From: Chrysomallon squamiferum | Taxonomy: Eukaryota > Mollusca > Gastropoda > Neomphalida > Peltospiridae | NCBI GenBank assembly: GCA_012295275.1 | Contig: CM022670.1 | Location: forward strand, 3,579,264-3,643,263 | Length of the DNA stretch: 64,000 bases | Reading direction: 5' to 3' | Shown here: positions 1-12,016 of the stretch, one piece after another | Position numbering within the stretch: the first letter of the stretch is position 1 | Layout: every line of letters starts with the position of its first letter | Program-made: the position numbers and the translations under genes | The notes under the pieces: model-generated | What the model was told of the DNA's origin: nothing | What the model saw: only the letters and a program-made list of their open reading frames with translations | Databases searched by the model: none

Positions 1-2
1 AC

Positions 3-95
<93 letters not shown>

Positions 96-192
96 TCAGA
101 GAGAATACCGTGATAATAATAAACTGATGGTAGGCGATAAATATGTTGGACTTTTAAGGTATAGTTATGCCCATATCATTCAATCAGTCAAT

Positions 193-194
<2 letters not shown>

Positions 195-270
<76 letters not shown>
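195..270. repeat. (CT)n microsatellite
   Basis: An uninterrupted CT dinucleotide run of about 76 bp, followed by further CT-rich imperfect copies to about 325. The Ser-Leu open frame across it comes only from the repeat. Confidence 0.97.
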
Positions 271-273
<3 letters not shown>

Positions 274-507
274 ATAATCAATCTGTATTACTCTGACTAT
301 GCATATGTCCGCCTCTCTGTCTCTCTGGCTATCTAATTAAATACAGTTTATCGACTGGTCTGATTCTATAGATATATGTGCCTATCTGACGTTTGATTAT
401 ATATTTTTGTTGATTTTTATTCGCTTGCACTAAAATATATTTCGATTCGACATTTTTATTTTCGACCAATACTAGACGCATTAAATGTAGCGCCACCCTA
501 TAATTCC

Positions 508-510
<3 letters not shown>

Positions 511-540
<30 letters not shown>
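511..540. repeat. poly(T) tract
   Basis: Thirty consecutive T. It could be the poly(A) tail of a minus-strand retroposed insertion, but I recognise no element next to it. Confidence 0.95.
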
Positions 541-542
<2 letters not shown>

Positions 543-1218
543 GGAGATCTTGTTTCCTTATTACCAGTTCACAGAGACAACGGTACAAGGTATCCAATGG
601 TAACTGACTTTAATAAAGAATAAGATGTTTCTTAATTGTATAGCGGTTTCAGATGGCACACCAACAAACCCCATGCTAAACGAAGTAAGACGATATTTGT
701 GTACTATAATAATTGACTACGAGTCCATGATAATAAACGTTTCATTGCCAGATGACAGCAAATACATTGCTGATATGTAATATTAATTTATTGTCTTCTA
801 GTTATCAGCACATCATTCCCAATTCCTCTTAACAACACTGGAAACTTTGGCCGTAACGTTTGATTTATGGCAAGATTTTAACTCAAAATTTTTGTCCCTA
901 AAGCTGTAATTATTTTCCGAGCTAAGTGATATTTGAGGCTTCCAAGAAACCGATTAAGACATGTACGAAGCTGTCGGTTCATAAATTAGGTGTACCCTTT
1001 GAAAAGGTTCACGCAAGTAACACTGTCATAATCTAGTGTGGAAAATAATAATGATTCAACTAGTGAAAACTAATTTATAACTGCATTTTAAAATAATTCT
1101 TAGGTTGTTTTTCTTGTTTGTTTCTTTCTGAGTGGGTTTTGGTCGGTTGAAGTGTATAATTTACGTGAGGTTTGCGTGTTTTCTATGATTTGTGATAAAT
1201 CGTGTTTTACGTTGGTTT
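541..1218. other. no gene recognised
   Basis: AT-rich unique-looking sequence with no long open frame and no RNA gene that I can recognise. Confidence 0.6.
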
Positions 1219-1275
1219 GCAAGTCTCAAAGTGTTAACGCGTCCGCCTTATATTGAACCGTGTGCGAGACCCACC
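1219..1275 (+). repeat. possible tRNA-derived SINE head
   Basis: The stretch has a D-arm-like segment (GTGTTAACGCG), an anticodon-arm-like middle (GTCCGCCTTATATTGAAC) and a B-box-like GTGTGCGAGACCCACC, in the order and spacing of a tRNA-derived pol III promoter. The acceptor stem is not convincing, so it is not a tRNA gene. About 50 bp downstream it runs into a (CA)n(CT)n tract, a common SINE neighbourhood. Confidence 0.35.
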
Positions 1276-1317
1276 TTAAACATCTTTCTAATTCCATTCA
1301 GATAAATATCATTATTG

Positions 1318-1321
<4 letters not shown>

Positions 1322-1360
<39 letters not shown>

Positions 1361-1379
1361 CTCTCTCTCTCTCTCTCTC
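1322..1379. repeat. (CA)n(CT)n compound microsatellite
   Basis: About 36 bp of CA runs directly into about 22 bp of CT, then an imperfect CT-rich tail to about 1,417. Confidence 0.97.
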
Positions 1380-1639
1380 GTTTCTTTTTCTTCGTCTCCC
1401 TCTCTTTCTCTCTTTCAATTCAATATATAAACATGAAAAGAAAAGATTTCATTAGCGTTAACAGCAAAAGATTCGGTCTGAATCGAAATATCAAAAAAAA
1501 AAAAAATAATAATAATTATAATAAATAAATAAATAAAAAGAAAATGATCCATCAAGTAGATTTAGAAAACCATCAATTTTCTCATCACTGTGTTATAATT
1601 ATTTACGGAAATGTGCTTTAATCTCCTCTTTTTTGTTCT

Positions 1640-1885
1640 TATTCAGTGCAGTTTGTGAGAAAGTTGATGCACGCTGCCTTCCACGTCAGACTGCGGTGCT
1701 CCGCATTCACGGTGGGATTAACGTGTTATCCAGATGACTAGCGCGGACCTACAAGACAGCCCGTGACCCGCGGTTCTGTCGACACGAGACCAAACAAAGT
1801 ATTCTTGCTCTTTATTTGTCGTGTTAATCCCCAGAGCCATTAAGGAAGTTTAATTCCTTAATCCAGACGAATTAATCTCTACTCA
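1640..1885. promoter_or_regulatory. candidate conserved non-coding block with TAATCC sites
   Basis: This stretch is GC- and CpG-richer than its surroundings and has no coding frame. It holds GGGATTAAC (about 1,714), GTTAATCCCC (about 1,823) and CTTAATCCAG (about 1,857), which are K50-type (Otx/Pitx/Gsc-like) homeodomain sites, plus a perfect 9-bp-stem hairpin at 1,839-1,862. The regulatory role is inferred from composition and motif clustering only. Confidence 0.25.
1839..1862. repeat. perfect inverted repeat (hairpin)
   Basis: ATTAAGGAA and TTCCTTAAT flank a 6-base loop. No T-run follows in a position that would suggest a transcription terminator. Confidence 0.8.
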
Positions 1886-2230
1886 AAAGAAAACATTTAT
1901 ATTGAGCCCGGGGCGCGTTTGTTGTGACATCAAAACCGTTTTTTGAAAAAAACTAAACATTTAGGGTATTTAAAGGTACCCAGATCATTTTAACAAGCAG
2001 AAGTACTAAAATGAATAAGAATAATGATAATCATTTAGCGGTATTCAAGACCAGTCTTGTTTTGGTAAATGTATGTACACAGAAAATAAAGAGCAAGCCA
2101 TTCAGATGTCACATAATCGCATTGTATTCTGTCAGTGTGGACTGGTGTAGGGACAATCACGACAACAATGTAATAACAGTGGTAATATCAGTATGTGAAC
2201 GTACGAATGTACGAATTTACACGCACATTA

Positions 2231-2640
2231 AAAACATACATACATACATACATACATACATACATACGTACATAGATACATACATACACACATATACATA
2301 CATACATACGTACACACATATATACATACACACATATACATACATACATACATACATACACACATACATACATACGTACATAGATACATACTTACATACA
2401 CATATACATACATACATAGATACATAGATACATACATAGATACACAGATACATAGATACATACATACATCCACATATACATAGATCCATAGATACATAGA
2501 TACATACATACATACGTACATAGATACATAGATACATAGATACATACATACATACGTACATAGATACATACATACATACATACGTACATACGTACATACA
2601 TACGTACGTACGTACGTACATACATAGATATACATACGTA
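2231..2640. repeat. (ACAT)n tetranucleotide array with ACGT/AGAT variants
   Basis: About 400 bp of tetranucleotide repeat, mainly CATA with interspersed CGTA and GATA units. All long frames here, on both strands, are Tyr/Val/Met/Cys repeat translations and are not genes. Confidence 0.97.
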
Positions 2641-2730
2641 TATATGAATCTGGATATCTGGTGATCGAAAAACTAAATATGGTTTCGTGTGTGTAAGAGT
2701 GAATAATTCAGTAGATGAGTGTTCATCCAT

Positions 2731-2827
2731 GTGTGTGTGTGTATGAATTTGTGTGTTGGTGTGTGTGAGCGTATGTGTGTATTTGTGTTTGTGGGTGTGT
2801 CCGTGGGTGTGTTTCTATGTGTGTGTA
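2731..2827. repeat. imperfect (TG)n tract
   Basis: A TG-rich run interrupted by TATG, TTTG and GGTG variants. Confidence 0.85.
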
Positions 2828-4978
2828 AACATTTGTATCATAACAACAAAAAAATAAACACAACAACACAACATTTATATCTCTCACTTTTCGTAGATAA
2901 GATTATGATAATCTGCCGGGCAACGCCTGAATTACTAACACTACGTGACAGTCGATTTCCAAAATTAATGATTACAAATTGAGTGATCAATAAACCTTTA
3001 CAAATCTTAAATATCTGCGTCTTTGTGACGATTCTAGATAACAGAAAATATCCGACATACTTCAAAAAAATGCCCCTCATCAGGTCTCCTGTCTACACTT
3101 TCAGATTCCCGATAACAGGTCGAACAAAGCCCAGCAGTTGTTTTTCACCCGCTAGGCTTGGCTCGTGATTTGGACCAATAGATAATGTCTTCTTAGGAAT
3201 TAGAAACGTATTTATAAATTTTATTCCGGGATTATTTCAACACTTAAAACCTTCTACTTTGCTTTTATATCACCTCCGATTGTCAGCTGCTTGTTTGTCA
3301 AGTTGCTGCAGGTGAAACTCAGTGATATGTTTATCTTAGCAACCGCCGGCATTGGTCTCTTAGTCATAGTAGTAGCAGTAGTAGTAGTAGTAATAGCAAC
3401 AGTATTTATAACAACAACAATAATAATAACGATAACATTAATAATGCGCTCATTTGTTTTCTCGCCTGTATACCGATCCTTCCAATATATTGGTCAGATA
3501 TTTATAAATATTGCGAATAAAATGTTTTTAGATTAATTATTTTTATATGGAAAATATTATTAAATAAATAAATAAAAACTATTAAACCAAATTTAATTTA
3601 TATTAGAACTTTTTTTTAAAGATTATTTATTTTATTTTATTTTTTATAAAAGCAGTGAACAGAAACATCGAACATTTAAAAAATAAGGACACCTCGACAC
3701 ATATATCTTAAGTATCACATTCTGTTTCTCAGTCGCTACCTTATATTGTTTTCTAGACTGCAGCTTTTAAACGAACACAATTAGAACCGTTTATTTAAAA
3801 AAAAAAAAAAAAAAAAAAAAAACATTATATTTCACAATAATAGCCTAGAGAGAGCGATCAAAGGTAATAATAAATGTTTGATTGCCATTGAAAACCTAAA
3901 TAAAAAAAAAAAAAAAAAATAAAAAAACATGAAAAATAAATATTTGGTAAGCATAATAAAAATATAATTTAAAAAAAAAAAAAATTGTTTAAAATTTATA
4001 TATAAAATGAGTGTATGTGTATGCGTGAGTGCGTGTGCATATGTAAAGTTGTACATAAAACAAGAAGTACAGACTATTATATTTTATTATTTCAATCATT
4101 GTAAGTAAAGTAAAAACACAACTCAAGAATAAATAAACTAGGCTTCTTTCAGAAATTATAGGATTAAATAAAAATACAAATAAATAGAAAAAATATAGTA
4201 ATCTGAACAGTTACACTTTATAATTAAAGCCGAAAACGACAATTAGTAAAATCGTTTAACATCAGTATTGTTGTTGAGTAAACTAAATATCCTTTTTTTT
4301 TTCCTTCTTTTGCAGTATAAACGACCCCTAATAAAATAATTCCTGGAAATTGTAAAATGAACTGTGTGATAAAATTCAACCAGTGAAAGCGTGTACGTCT
4401 GCGAAAACCAAGCTTTCTGACAAGTCAGCGGGCGTGTTTGATTTGATTTAAATACCAGCGAAATGATGGACGGAGTAAGTGGATCAGAGCCAGAAATGAA
4501 CACAACTGGCAGAGAACAGCGCAAGACAGGAAGTACAGGAAACAAAACGAGGCATTGCGGCTGCGCAACTCTGATGATGATCATGAAGTAACAAATAAAG
4601 AATATTGGTTTACGAGATCAGTGCTTAAACAAATATCCATTAAAATGATTGTATGAGAGAGGAATTCCGCAAATAGCTACTCTTATCGATTAGCGGCAAA
4701 ATTTCGTTTTATATCGTCTTTCTCATAAACAGTCAAATACATTTTATGACTGTCAGCAAACCAACTGTTATAATGGAAATGGAATAATATAGATATAGAT
4801 ATATATATATTTTTATTTTTATTTTATTTATTTTTATTTTATTATTGTCTTCAAAAGAATAATAAAAGCAAATAGAGCCTAATAAAAAATTATGCATAAA
4901 ACTTTGAATTTTGAAGCTAAAACAAACGAATAGAAAGAAAAACTTTATTACTAAAAATTCACATTACCTCTTAGAATA
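2828..4978. other. no gene recognised; short A tracts and trinucleotide runs
   Basis: AT-rich sequence. It contains an AGT/ATA-type trinucleotide stretch at about 3,367-3,445, a poly(A) run at 3,797-3,822 and A-rich tracts at about 3,900-3,985. Short open frames here have no recognisable domain. Confidence 0.6.
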
Positions 4979-5336
4979 CGTGTGTGTGTGTGTGTGTGTC
5001 TCTGTGTGAGTGTGTATGTGTGTGTGTGTGTGTGTGTGTCTGTGTGTGTGTGTCTGTGTGTGTGTATTTTTTGTGTATCAGTGTTTGTGTGTGTGTGTAT
5101 TTTTGTTTGTGTATCTGTGTATGTGTGTGTGTATGTGTGAGTGTGTGTGTCTGTGTGTGTGTCTGTGTGTGAGTGTGTGTGTGTGAGTGCGTGTGTATGT
5201 TTGTGTATCAGTGTGTGTGAATGTGTGTCTGTGTGTGTATGTGTGTGTGAGTGAGTGTGTGTGTATTTTTGTTTGTGTATCAGTGTGTGTGTGTGTATTT
5301 TTGTTTGTGTATCAGTGTGTGTGTGTGTGTGTGTGT
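4979..5336. repeat. (TG)n with a higher-order unit
   Basis: An imperfect TG array. A longer motif, about GTATTTTTGTTTGTGTATCA, recurs near 5,068, 5,097, 5,266 and 5,297, so segments longer than the dinucleotide have also been duplicated. Confidence 0.93.
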
Positions 5337-5359
5337 ATTTTAACTTAGTCCGTGCAGAA

Positions 5360-6422
5360 ACATAAAGATTTTTTTATTTTTTTTTTAAATCACAGGCTCA
5401 TGCATTATTCCTAAATTACAGATATTCGAATTTCAAATAAAAAAGTCATAAAACAACAGTAAAAAAAAACTATAAAAAAAAACTATAAACAGAAGAAAAA
5501 AATTAAAACAGCCATAAAATAAAATGTAAATTAAAAAAAAAAAAAATTAAGAAAAAAGGATGAAAAGGATATTAATAAAGTTGTTAAAAGTTAATAACAC
5601 AAACTGACAAAGGGTAAAAAAACAAACACAAAAACAACAACACAAAAACCACAAAAAAAAACACAAAAAACCCCCGTACAATCCAAAAAACCACAGACAA
5701 AAACTAAACAAATTAAAAAACACAGGAAGAAAATAAAGAAAAAGAGGAATAGCAGAAAAAGAAACGACAAAAAGAGTTAATAAAAAGGAGATTTCTCTGA
5801 AATGGGAGGTTATGTAACTTCAAACAACACTTGACTGAGACTAACATTAATTTTACTAAACTAAAAAATACCAACATCAAAGATATTCTTTCAAAGAAAC
5901 ATTTATCAATGTTTACAATATATTACATGAACTGAATGCACCATAATTTAACTGAAGAAATATATTTTGGCTTTGAATTTTAAATAAATGAAAAGATATA
6001 TAATAAAATAAAATCCGCTCTTATTTCCATTTTCCTTTTCGACAAATACTCGATGAACTTAAATTATAGATGAAACATTATTTCCGTCTATTGTGAATAC
6101 AAATTATTTTCTGTACAACCATTAGACGAAGTAAATTTATGATAATAAAGAAAGCAGTTATTTTTTATTTATTTATTTTTTATTTTATTATTATTATTAT
6201 TATTTTTTTTTTTTTTTTTTCAACATTAAAATGGTAATATACAAGTTTATTACTTTTCGTTAATAGCAAATCATGGGGAAGTTCTTATGGAATTCGACTT
6301 GAAGAAATAAGAAAACTAATTCAGGACCTATGGTTAGAGGTCTAATACCCAGACACACACTCCTTTATATATATGCACGCACACGTGCGTACTACGCAGG
6401 CAAACATCCACTTACCTACACA

Positions 6423-6427
<5 letters not shown>
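5360..6427. other. A-rich low-complexity sequence, no gene recognised
   Basis: An A-dominated stretch with AAAC and AAAAAC variants at about 5,450-5,780, then AT-rich sequence and a T-rich run at about 6,160-6,220. Confidence 0.65.
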
Positions 6428-6520
<93 letters not shown>

Positions 6521-6555
6521 CGCTCTCTCTCTCTGTCTCTCTCTCTCGCTCTCTC
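6428..6555. repeat. (CT)n microsatellite with CG interruptions
   Basis: A pure CT run of about 90 bp, then CT with CGCT and TGTCT interruptions, then a short CACA tail. Confidence 0.97.
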
Positions 6556-6640
6556 ACACACACAAACACACACATACATCAATTCTCTACTTTAAACTCT
6601 ACGAATTTCAGATGTACAAGTACACTCATGTGCCTGATGT

Positions 6641-6735
6641 ACCGTTATTCTCAAATTACCGTTATTTCCAAATTACCGTTATTCTCAAATTACTGTTATG
6701 CTCGAATTATCGTTTTAATTGAATCACCGTTTTAC
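6641..6735. repeat. 17-bp minisatellite, about 5.5 copies
   Basis: Units start at 6,641, 6,658, 6,675, 6,692, 6,709 and 6,726, exactly 17 bp apart. The consensus is ACCGTTATTCTCAAATT, and copies decay toward the right end. Confidence 0.93.
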
Positions 6736-7909
6736 AATGGAGATATTCATAAACTTTCTACGGTTTGGATGACAGGTTTTGTTCACAGATCACGTATGCT
6801 GGCATGCCGATATTTAAGAAAAAGATTAAAAAGAGGGATAAAAAAACAAACAATAAAGAAACCAAAATCAATATATAAAGAAGAGAAAAAGAAGGGTAAG
6901 AGATACTGCTCTGTGGCAGTCGTGGACGTAGTAGCTGTTGTTGTCGAGTAATAAATACTATTGTTGTAACTGACGTCGTTGAGGTGGTATTTATGCTGGT
7001 GTCTGTTGATTTATGTTGATAGTGTACATTTCTATTCGACAAACATAAATTATAAGGAAAAAAACATTTATTTAATATTAATAATGTATATATTTTGATA
7101 ACGATTAATAATAACAATGTAAAGGACAGTTATATTAAAAATATTATAATATTAAAATAAATAACAACAACAACAGCAATAAATATAGTAATAATAATAA
7201 CAATAAATCACTGCAGGTGAAATAATTATACGCATGTATGTATGAATGTATATATGTATGTATGTATGTATGTATCACTGATTATTATTATTATTATTAT
7301 TACTATTATTATTATTAAAATTCAGACTTACCTTTGCTCCTATTTGATTTCCGCACTGGCCTGCTTGCATGGAAACTATTTCCCTCATGTTGTAGAGTTA
7401 ATCACTGATTTCTATCTAGACTCGATTCACATGCGCGCTATTTTATACCACAATCACACACCTAACTCTACGTCCGCGCAAAATAGTTCCTCCAACAAAA
7501 CACGCCTACATTTTTGTTTCTCTGATTTACGGACATTTTTACAGAACAGACATGATTGTTAAAGAATATACAGTATCTCCGTGGGCTTTGTTTTGTTTTG
7601 TTGTTGTTGGGGTATTTTTTATATTTTTTTATAAATTAACCCCCTGTACAAGTAGTACATTATAATTAAAGGCGGTCGTAATTTTCAAAGCGGATGAATA
7701 TTTTAAGATCTAATTTGGAAGAGTTAAGAAACCAGTGGGCAAACGATTTTCATCGTTGCTAGGGTAAACGATACAAACAAAAACAAAAACAAACAAACAA
7801 ACAAACAAAAAGCTTATTTATAGGTGTTTACGTCTTTGTTCGCTGGCGTCATTGCTTTCGTTATATATGTAAGAAACTGCTGTATGGATTTCAAACAGTT
7901 CATATCTGT
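6736..7909. other. no gene recognised
   Basis: AT-rich sequence with short ATA/ATT trinucleotide runs (about 7,150-7,205 and 7,279-7,318), a short TATG run (about 7,233-7,275) and an AAAC run (about 7,780-7,810). No open frame carries a recognisable protein. Confidence 0.6.
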
Positions 7910-8225
7910 GTGTGTATAGTGTTTGTCTCTTTATGAATATCTATGTAGTATGTATGTATGTATGAATGATGTATGTCCTATGAATATAATGTACATGTGT
8001 ATGTATGATGCATGTATGTTTGTAAATGAATATGTATGATATATGTATGATGTATTTCCTATGAATATAATATATGTATGTATGTTCATGTGTATGTATG
8101 ATGTATTTACCATCAATATATGTATATATGATCTATTTCCTATTAATATTTATATGTATGTATATATGTATGTACGTATGTATGTATATATGTATGTATG
8201 TATATATGTATGTATGCATGTCTAC
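7910..8225. repeat. TATG tetranucleotide with degenerate longer units
   Basis: TATG runs alternate with a recurring phrase resembling TGATGTATTTCCTATGAATATAA, seen near 7,967, 8,048, 8,099 and 8,128. It is a degenerate minisatellite built on a tetranucleotide. Confidence 0.85.
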
Positions 8226-10211
8226 AGACACTGATTATGTTTGTGTGTGCGTAAAAAGTTAGATACGTATGTAGGTATTTGTATTTATATATGAAAGTAG
8301 ATGTGTATAAATTATATGCACGATAATAATAATAAAAAAAATCTCATAAAATAAGATTTTTAGATAACTTCTTATGTTACCTCTTAAACGTCAAATCTTC
8401 TCTGTCAAGCAAAATCATAAACGTTTTAGCATGTTAGAATTTACATTATCACGAATATTCAGACAATTACTTAACAGTTACTTCTACGAATAAATGTCTC
8501 AAAGTCGAAGAATGATTTTTATTACAAATAAGAGAAGAAAAGGCGCTTTAAGAAAGGGAGGAAACAACGAGAAAAGAAAAGACAAAAAACAAAAACGTCA
8601 CGAACTTATGTCGTTCTGCAAGTTTGTAAATACCGTAAGGCTTCGCATGCATTCGCTTATCACAAACAAACGGTTAAAATTACATGGTCCAAAAAGGTTT
8701 TTCAAAAAATGCTTTACAATAATTTGTTAGCCATTTTGCTTTAACGGGATTAAACCTAACGGGGGGCCACGTGTTTATCACAGCACGGAATTAATTTTGA
8801 ACAAAAACAACTATAATGATGTGTTGATCGTGTTATCGTTTTATGACTGTTATTATTATTATTATACTACTTCTGTTACTTGAAACAATACGACGACTAC
8901 ATTTACTGATATTACCTATATTACTACAATAGCAACAACAACAACATCGACTGCTATTGTCGTTGTTGGTAAATTGTTATCACTGTCATTGTTGACTGAA
9001 TAAAGTTGTGGATGGATATCTGGATGAATGGAAAAACGTAATTATGTATGTATATATCATGGCAATAACTACACTGAGGCAAATGAGGTAAATGACCATT
9101 ATTTTTAAAAAAATTATTATTATTATTATACATAAATTTTATTTTAAAAATATAAAATATAAATCTCTATTCCACTGAATGAATTTGTTTATGTCTACCG
9201 TTACCGTTTGAAGCCACCTGACCCATCGCCCTAAATGTTTTTGCCCCGCTCCGCTCGGCGATAAAGTGTTTTTGCCTCATTTAAAAAAGAGTCTAGTTGC
9301 GACCATGTATATGTATAAATATATTGTCTATTACAAATAGAAAGAACAGTTATCTCTGACAGTAATAACCCAGATAGTTACGTTAACATATTTCTGTGTT
9401 CTCTCTTTTGCAGTTACAGCGAAATGCAGTAAAACAGGTGTTTTTAATCTTGAGATTGTGTGCAGTTAGATATGTTAGAAGAGGAACCATTAAAAAGAGA
9501 CATAAAGATACACACATTTCCTCTTTCTTATTTTCTTCTTTTTATTTCATGAGGTTTATATAATAAAAATACGAAGGCGTTCGTATCTTAATCGAAATAA
9601 ATAAATAAATGAATACAAATAAATGAGCCATCTTATAAATATCTTATATGTAGTACGATATTAATAATATATTTGATGAACACAGATGTATTATTAATGA
9701 CAAAAATATCTCAGTACAGTTTTATATTAACAAATTGTTAGCTTCCGAAAAAGAGTTCTTGTTAGAATGGGAAATAATGACGATACTGTTGATGGTGATG
9801 ATGATGGTGGTGAAAACAAGTTAAAAAGAACTTTAGAATGTTCTGTTGTTTCCACTAAAACGGAATGTGTACTTTCATGTATTCCATTAAAATTAATATC
9901 ATTATTCATTTCTCTATCTCTTTGTTTGTCTATTTAGCCTTATAGTTAGTTTCTTGACAACATACAACACATTTTTTTAATTTAAAGAATTAAGAATCAA
10001 AGTAATATTTCAAAGAATTTTTTTTCTTTGTTCTTTCTTTATACATTTATTCATTGTCAAGTATTTATATGCACTGTTTGTGGAGACGTGATTAAAATTC
10101 AAATCCATTTTACAGTTACGTTTCTGTCAAAACCCACAACACAAGTTTTTCTGGCATGAAATTTTTCATTCTGAAGTGACAAAGCAAATCCCGTTTTTTT
10201 ATATATATATA
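8226..10211. other. no gene recognised; CpG-retaining intergenic DNA
   Basis: No protein or RNA gene recognised. A basic 78-residue open frame at 8,494-8,730 has no domain I know. I counted 23 CpG in 8,401-9,000, a typical value for the left part of the window. A degenerate trinucleotide stretch lies at about 8,846-8,990. Confidence 0.6.
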
Positions 10212-10213
10212 TA

Positions 10214-10237
10214 CTCTAACAAAAAAGAAACGCAAAA
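10214..10237 (+). repeat. Tc1 element terminal inverted repeat, left
   Basis: It begins CTCTAAC and ends GAAACGCAAAA. It pairs with 11,418-11,441 in opposite orientation, with the differences confined to the part just inside the outer tetranucleotide. TA at 10,212-10,213 is the target-site dinucleotide. Confidence 0.9.
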
Positions 10238-10383
10238 GTAGATTATATTGATATTGGGAATATCCCATAATGGATCAAAAGAAAGCAGCAGAATGTTCAC
10301 ATTTTGCACACACTTTCGCAGTTCATTAATATTGATGGTATTACGTTGTAAAGGTTAAAGTTCAAGGTTATAACAGTATAATA

Positions 10384-11233
10384 TCAATACCTTGTGTGCC
10401 CACCATGGGAGTCCAGAACTGCCTGACATCTCCTTCCTATGGCAGTAATGACATTACGAATTATACCTTATGGAACGGTGGCCCACTCTGTCTGTAGTAA
10501 TAATGCCAACTGAGCACGATTCTGTGGCTGTGGTTGATGCTGTCTCAGTCGTCTATCCAACTCCTCCCATAAATGCTCTATAGGGTTCAAATCCGGAGAT
10601 TTAGAGGGCCAGGGCAGGACCTGAATGTTGTTGTGTAGGTACGCTGTTTTGAGTCTGGCTGTATGTGGTCTCGCATTGTCGTGCTGGAATACAGCTTTAC
10701 CGTTATTCATAATTGGAGCGACATGTGGCTGCAAAACGTTCACCACGACGTCTGTAAACTCGACATCTTCCATCAGCTGGTCGAAGCAGAAATCGAGCCT
10801 CGTCACTAAACCAGACAGTTCTCCATCGTAACTGAGGCCAGACTCTGTGCACTTGACACCACTGATGTCGTAGTCGACGATGTTGTTGAGTCAAAACCAC
10901 TCTTCTTATAGGCCGTCTGGCTTGAATACCTGCCTTGCGTAAACGATTGCGCACTGTCTGAGCCGATATTTTAAGCAGACCTGGTATTGCTGAAGCAATA
11001 GGGGTTGCTGTGGTGGTTCTTTCCCGTAGATGAAGTACCCGTATGTAGCGGTCCTGGCTGCTGCTGGTTACACGTGGTCTACCCGATCTGGGACGGTCAC
11101 GTGTTGTTTGGCGTTGCTGGAACTGATACCACAATCTCAAGATGGTGCTTGGGGATACACGGAACACCAGGGCTACGGCCGAGAAGGATTCGACAGTTTG
11201 TAAACGGCCGATGGCGTTGTTTCGTTGTGGTTC
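10384..11233 (-). pseudogene. Tc1 transposase pseudogene (DD34E)
   Basis: Reading from high to low coordinates it shows two helix-turn-helix segments (RNNAIGRLQTVES, VSPSTILRLWYQF), a GRPR hook, the first catalytic Asp in VWFSDEARFLLRP, the second in QHDNARPHTA and the Glu in SPDLNPIEHLWEELDRR. Three lesions are visible. There is no in-frame ATG ahead of the first helix. A deletion and frameshift after GERF (about 10,760) removes the GGGSVMVWG-type middle and rejoins at LQPHVAPIM. A stop at 10,468-10,470 cuts off a tail that would otherwise run to the usual GGHTRY ending and a TGA at 10,384. It cannot make a working enzyme. Confidence 0.92.
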
Positions 11234-11417
11234 ACATGCACTGGTAACGTGCTGGGACGTTTTGGCTAATACACTCGATCATAGCCTTTATTTTGTGTTA
11301 CCTGCTTTTTTGGCGACTGTAACAAAAGCTATACGTTTGAATCACCAAATGTCATTATATTCATAGTTTGTACATCGATATGTGTCAGTTTACAATAGTT
11401 ATCTAAGAAATCAAACA

Positions 11418-11441
11418 TTTTGCGTTTCTTTTTATAGAGAG
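11418..11441 (-). repeat. Tc1 element terminal inverted repeat, right
   Basis: Read on the minus strand it begins CTCTCTAT and ends GAAACGCAAAA, matching the left end. TA follows at 11,442-11,443. Confidence 0.9.
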
Positions 11442-11493
11442 TATATATATATATTAATAAATAAAAAAAATAATAAAAAAATAAAAAGCAATT

Positions 11494-11621
<128 letters not shown>

Positions 11622-11935
11622 CACATCAATCGCACGCATACTAGGTTTCGAGCGATCAGAAAAATTTACGTAAAGAGTGAAGATAATTTTTAAATTTTTA
11701 TTTTATATATATATTTTTATTTTTGGATGAAAGGTCATCTACATATTAATACCATAAATCTATAATTCCGTTCTCTAATTTTGAATTTCCTATCGGTAAA
11801 CTGTTATAAAATTTATATCACATTCCTTGCAATTAATTCTGTCTAAGCATTCCATTTTTCTTCACATTTAACTGTACTGTTATTTAGCCAACAAATTATA
11901 CAAATATAATAATAACAAAAACAGCAACAAAACAA

Positions 11936-11937
<2 letters not shown>

Positions 11938-12003
<66 letters not shown>

Positions 12004-12016
12004 ATAATAATAATAA
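11938..12016. repeat. (GTA)n(ATA)n microsatellite
   Basis: About 21 GTA units followed by ATA units. Confidence 0.97.

Larger units (their letters stand above)
10214..11441 (-). mobile_element. Tc1-family DNA transposon, decayed and internally deleted
   Basis: The 1,228-bp element has 24-bp terminal inverted repeats that share the outer CTCT and an inner 16-bp block ending in GAAACGCAAAA, and it is flanked by TA on both sides, the Tc1/mariner target site. It encodes a broken DD34E transposase on the minus strand. Tc1 elements move by cut-and-paste in the germ line. The broken transposase means this copy could move only if an intact relative supplied the enzyme. A long (CT)n tract begins 55 bp beyond its right end. 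Confidence 0.93.

Noticed and set aside
2188-2730. Overlapping long frames rich in Met/Tyr/Val/Cys on both strands
   Set aside because: All are translations of the CATA tetranucleotide array; no non-repeat protein sequence.
8494-8730. 78-residue basic open frame in gene-free DNA
   Set aside because: No domain, no splice or promoter context, length expected by chance in this composition.
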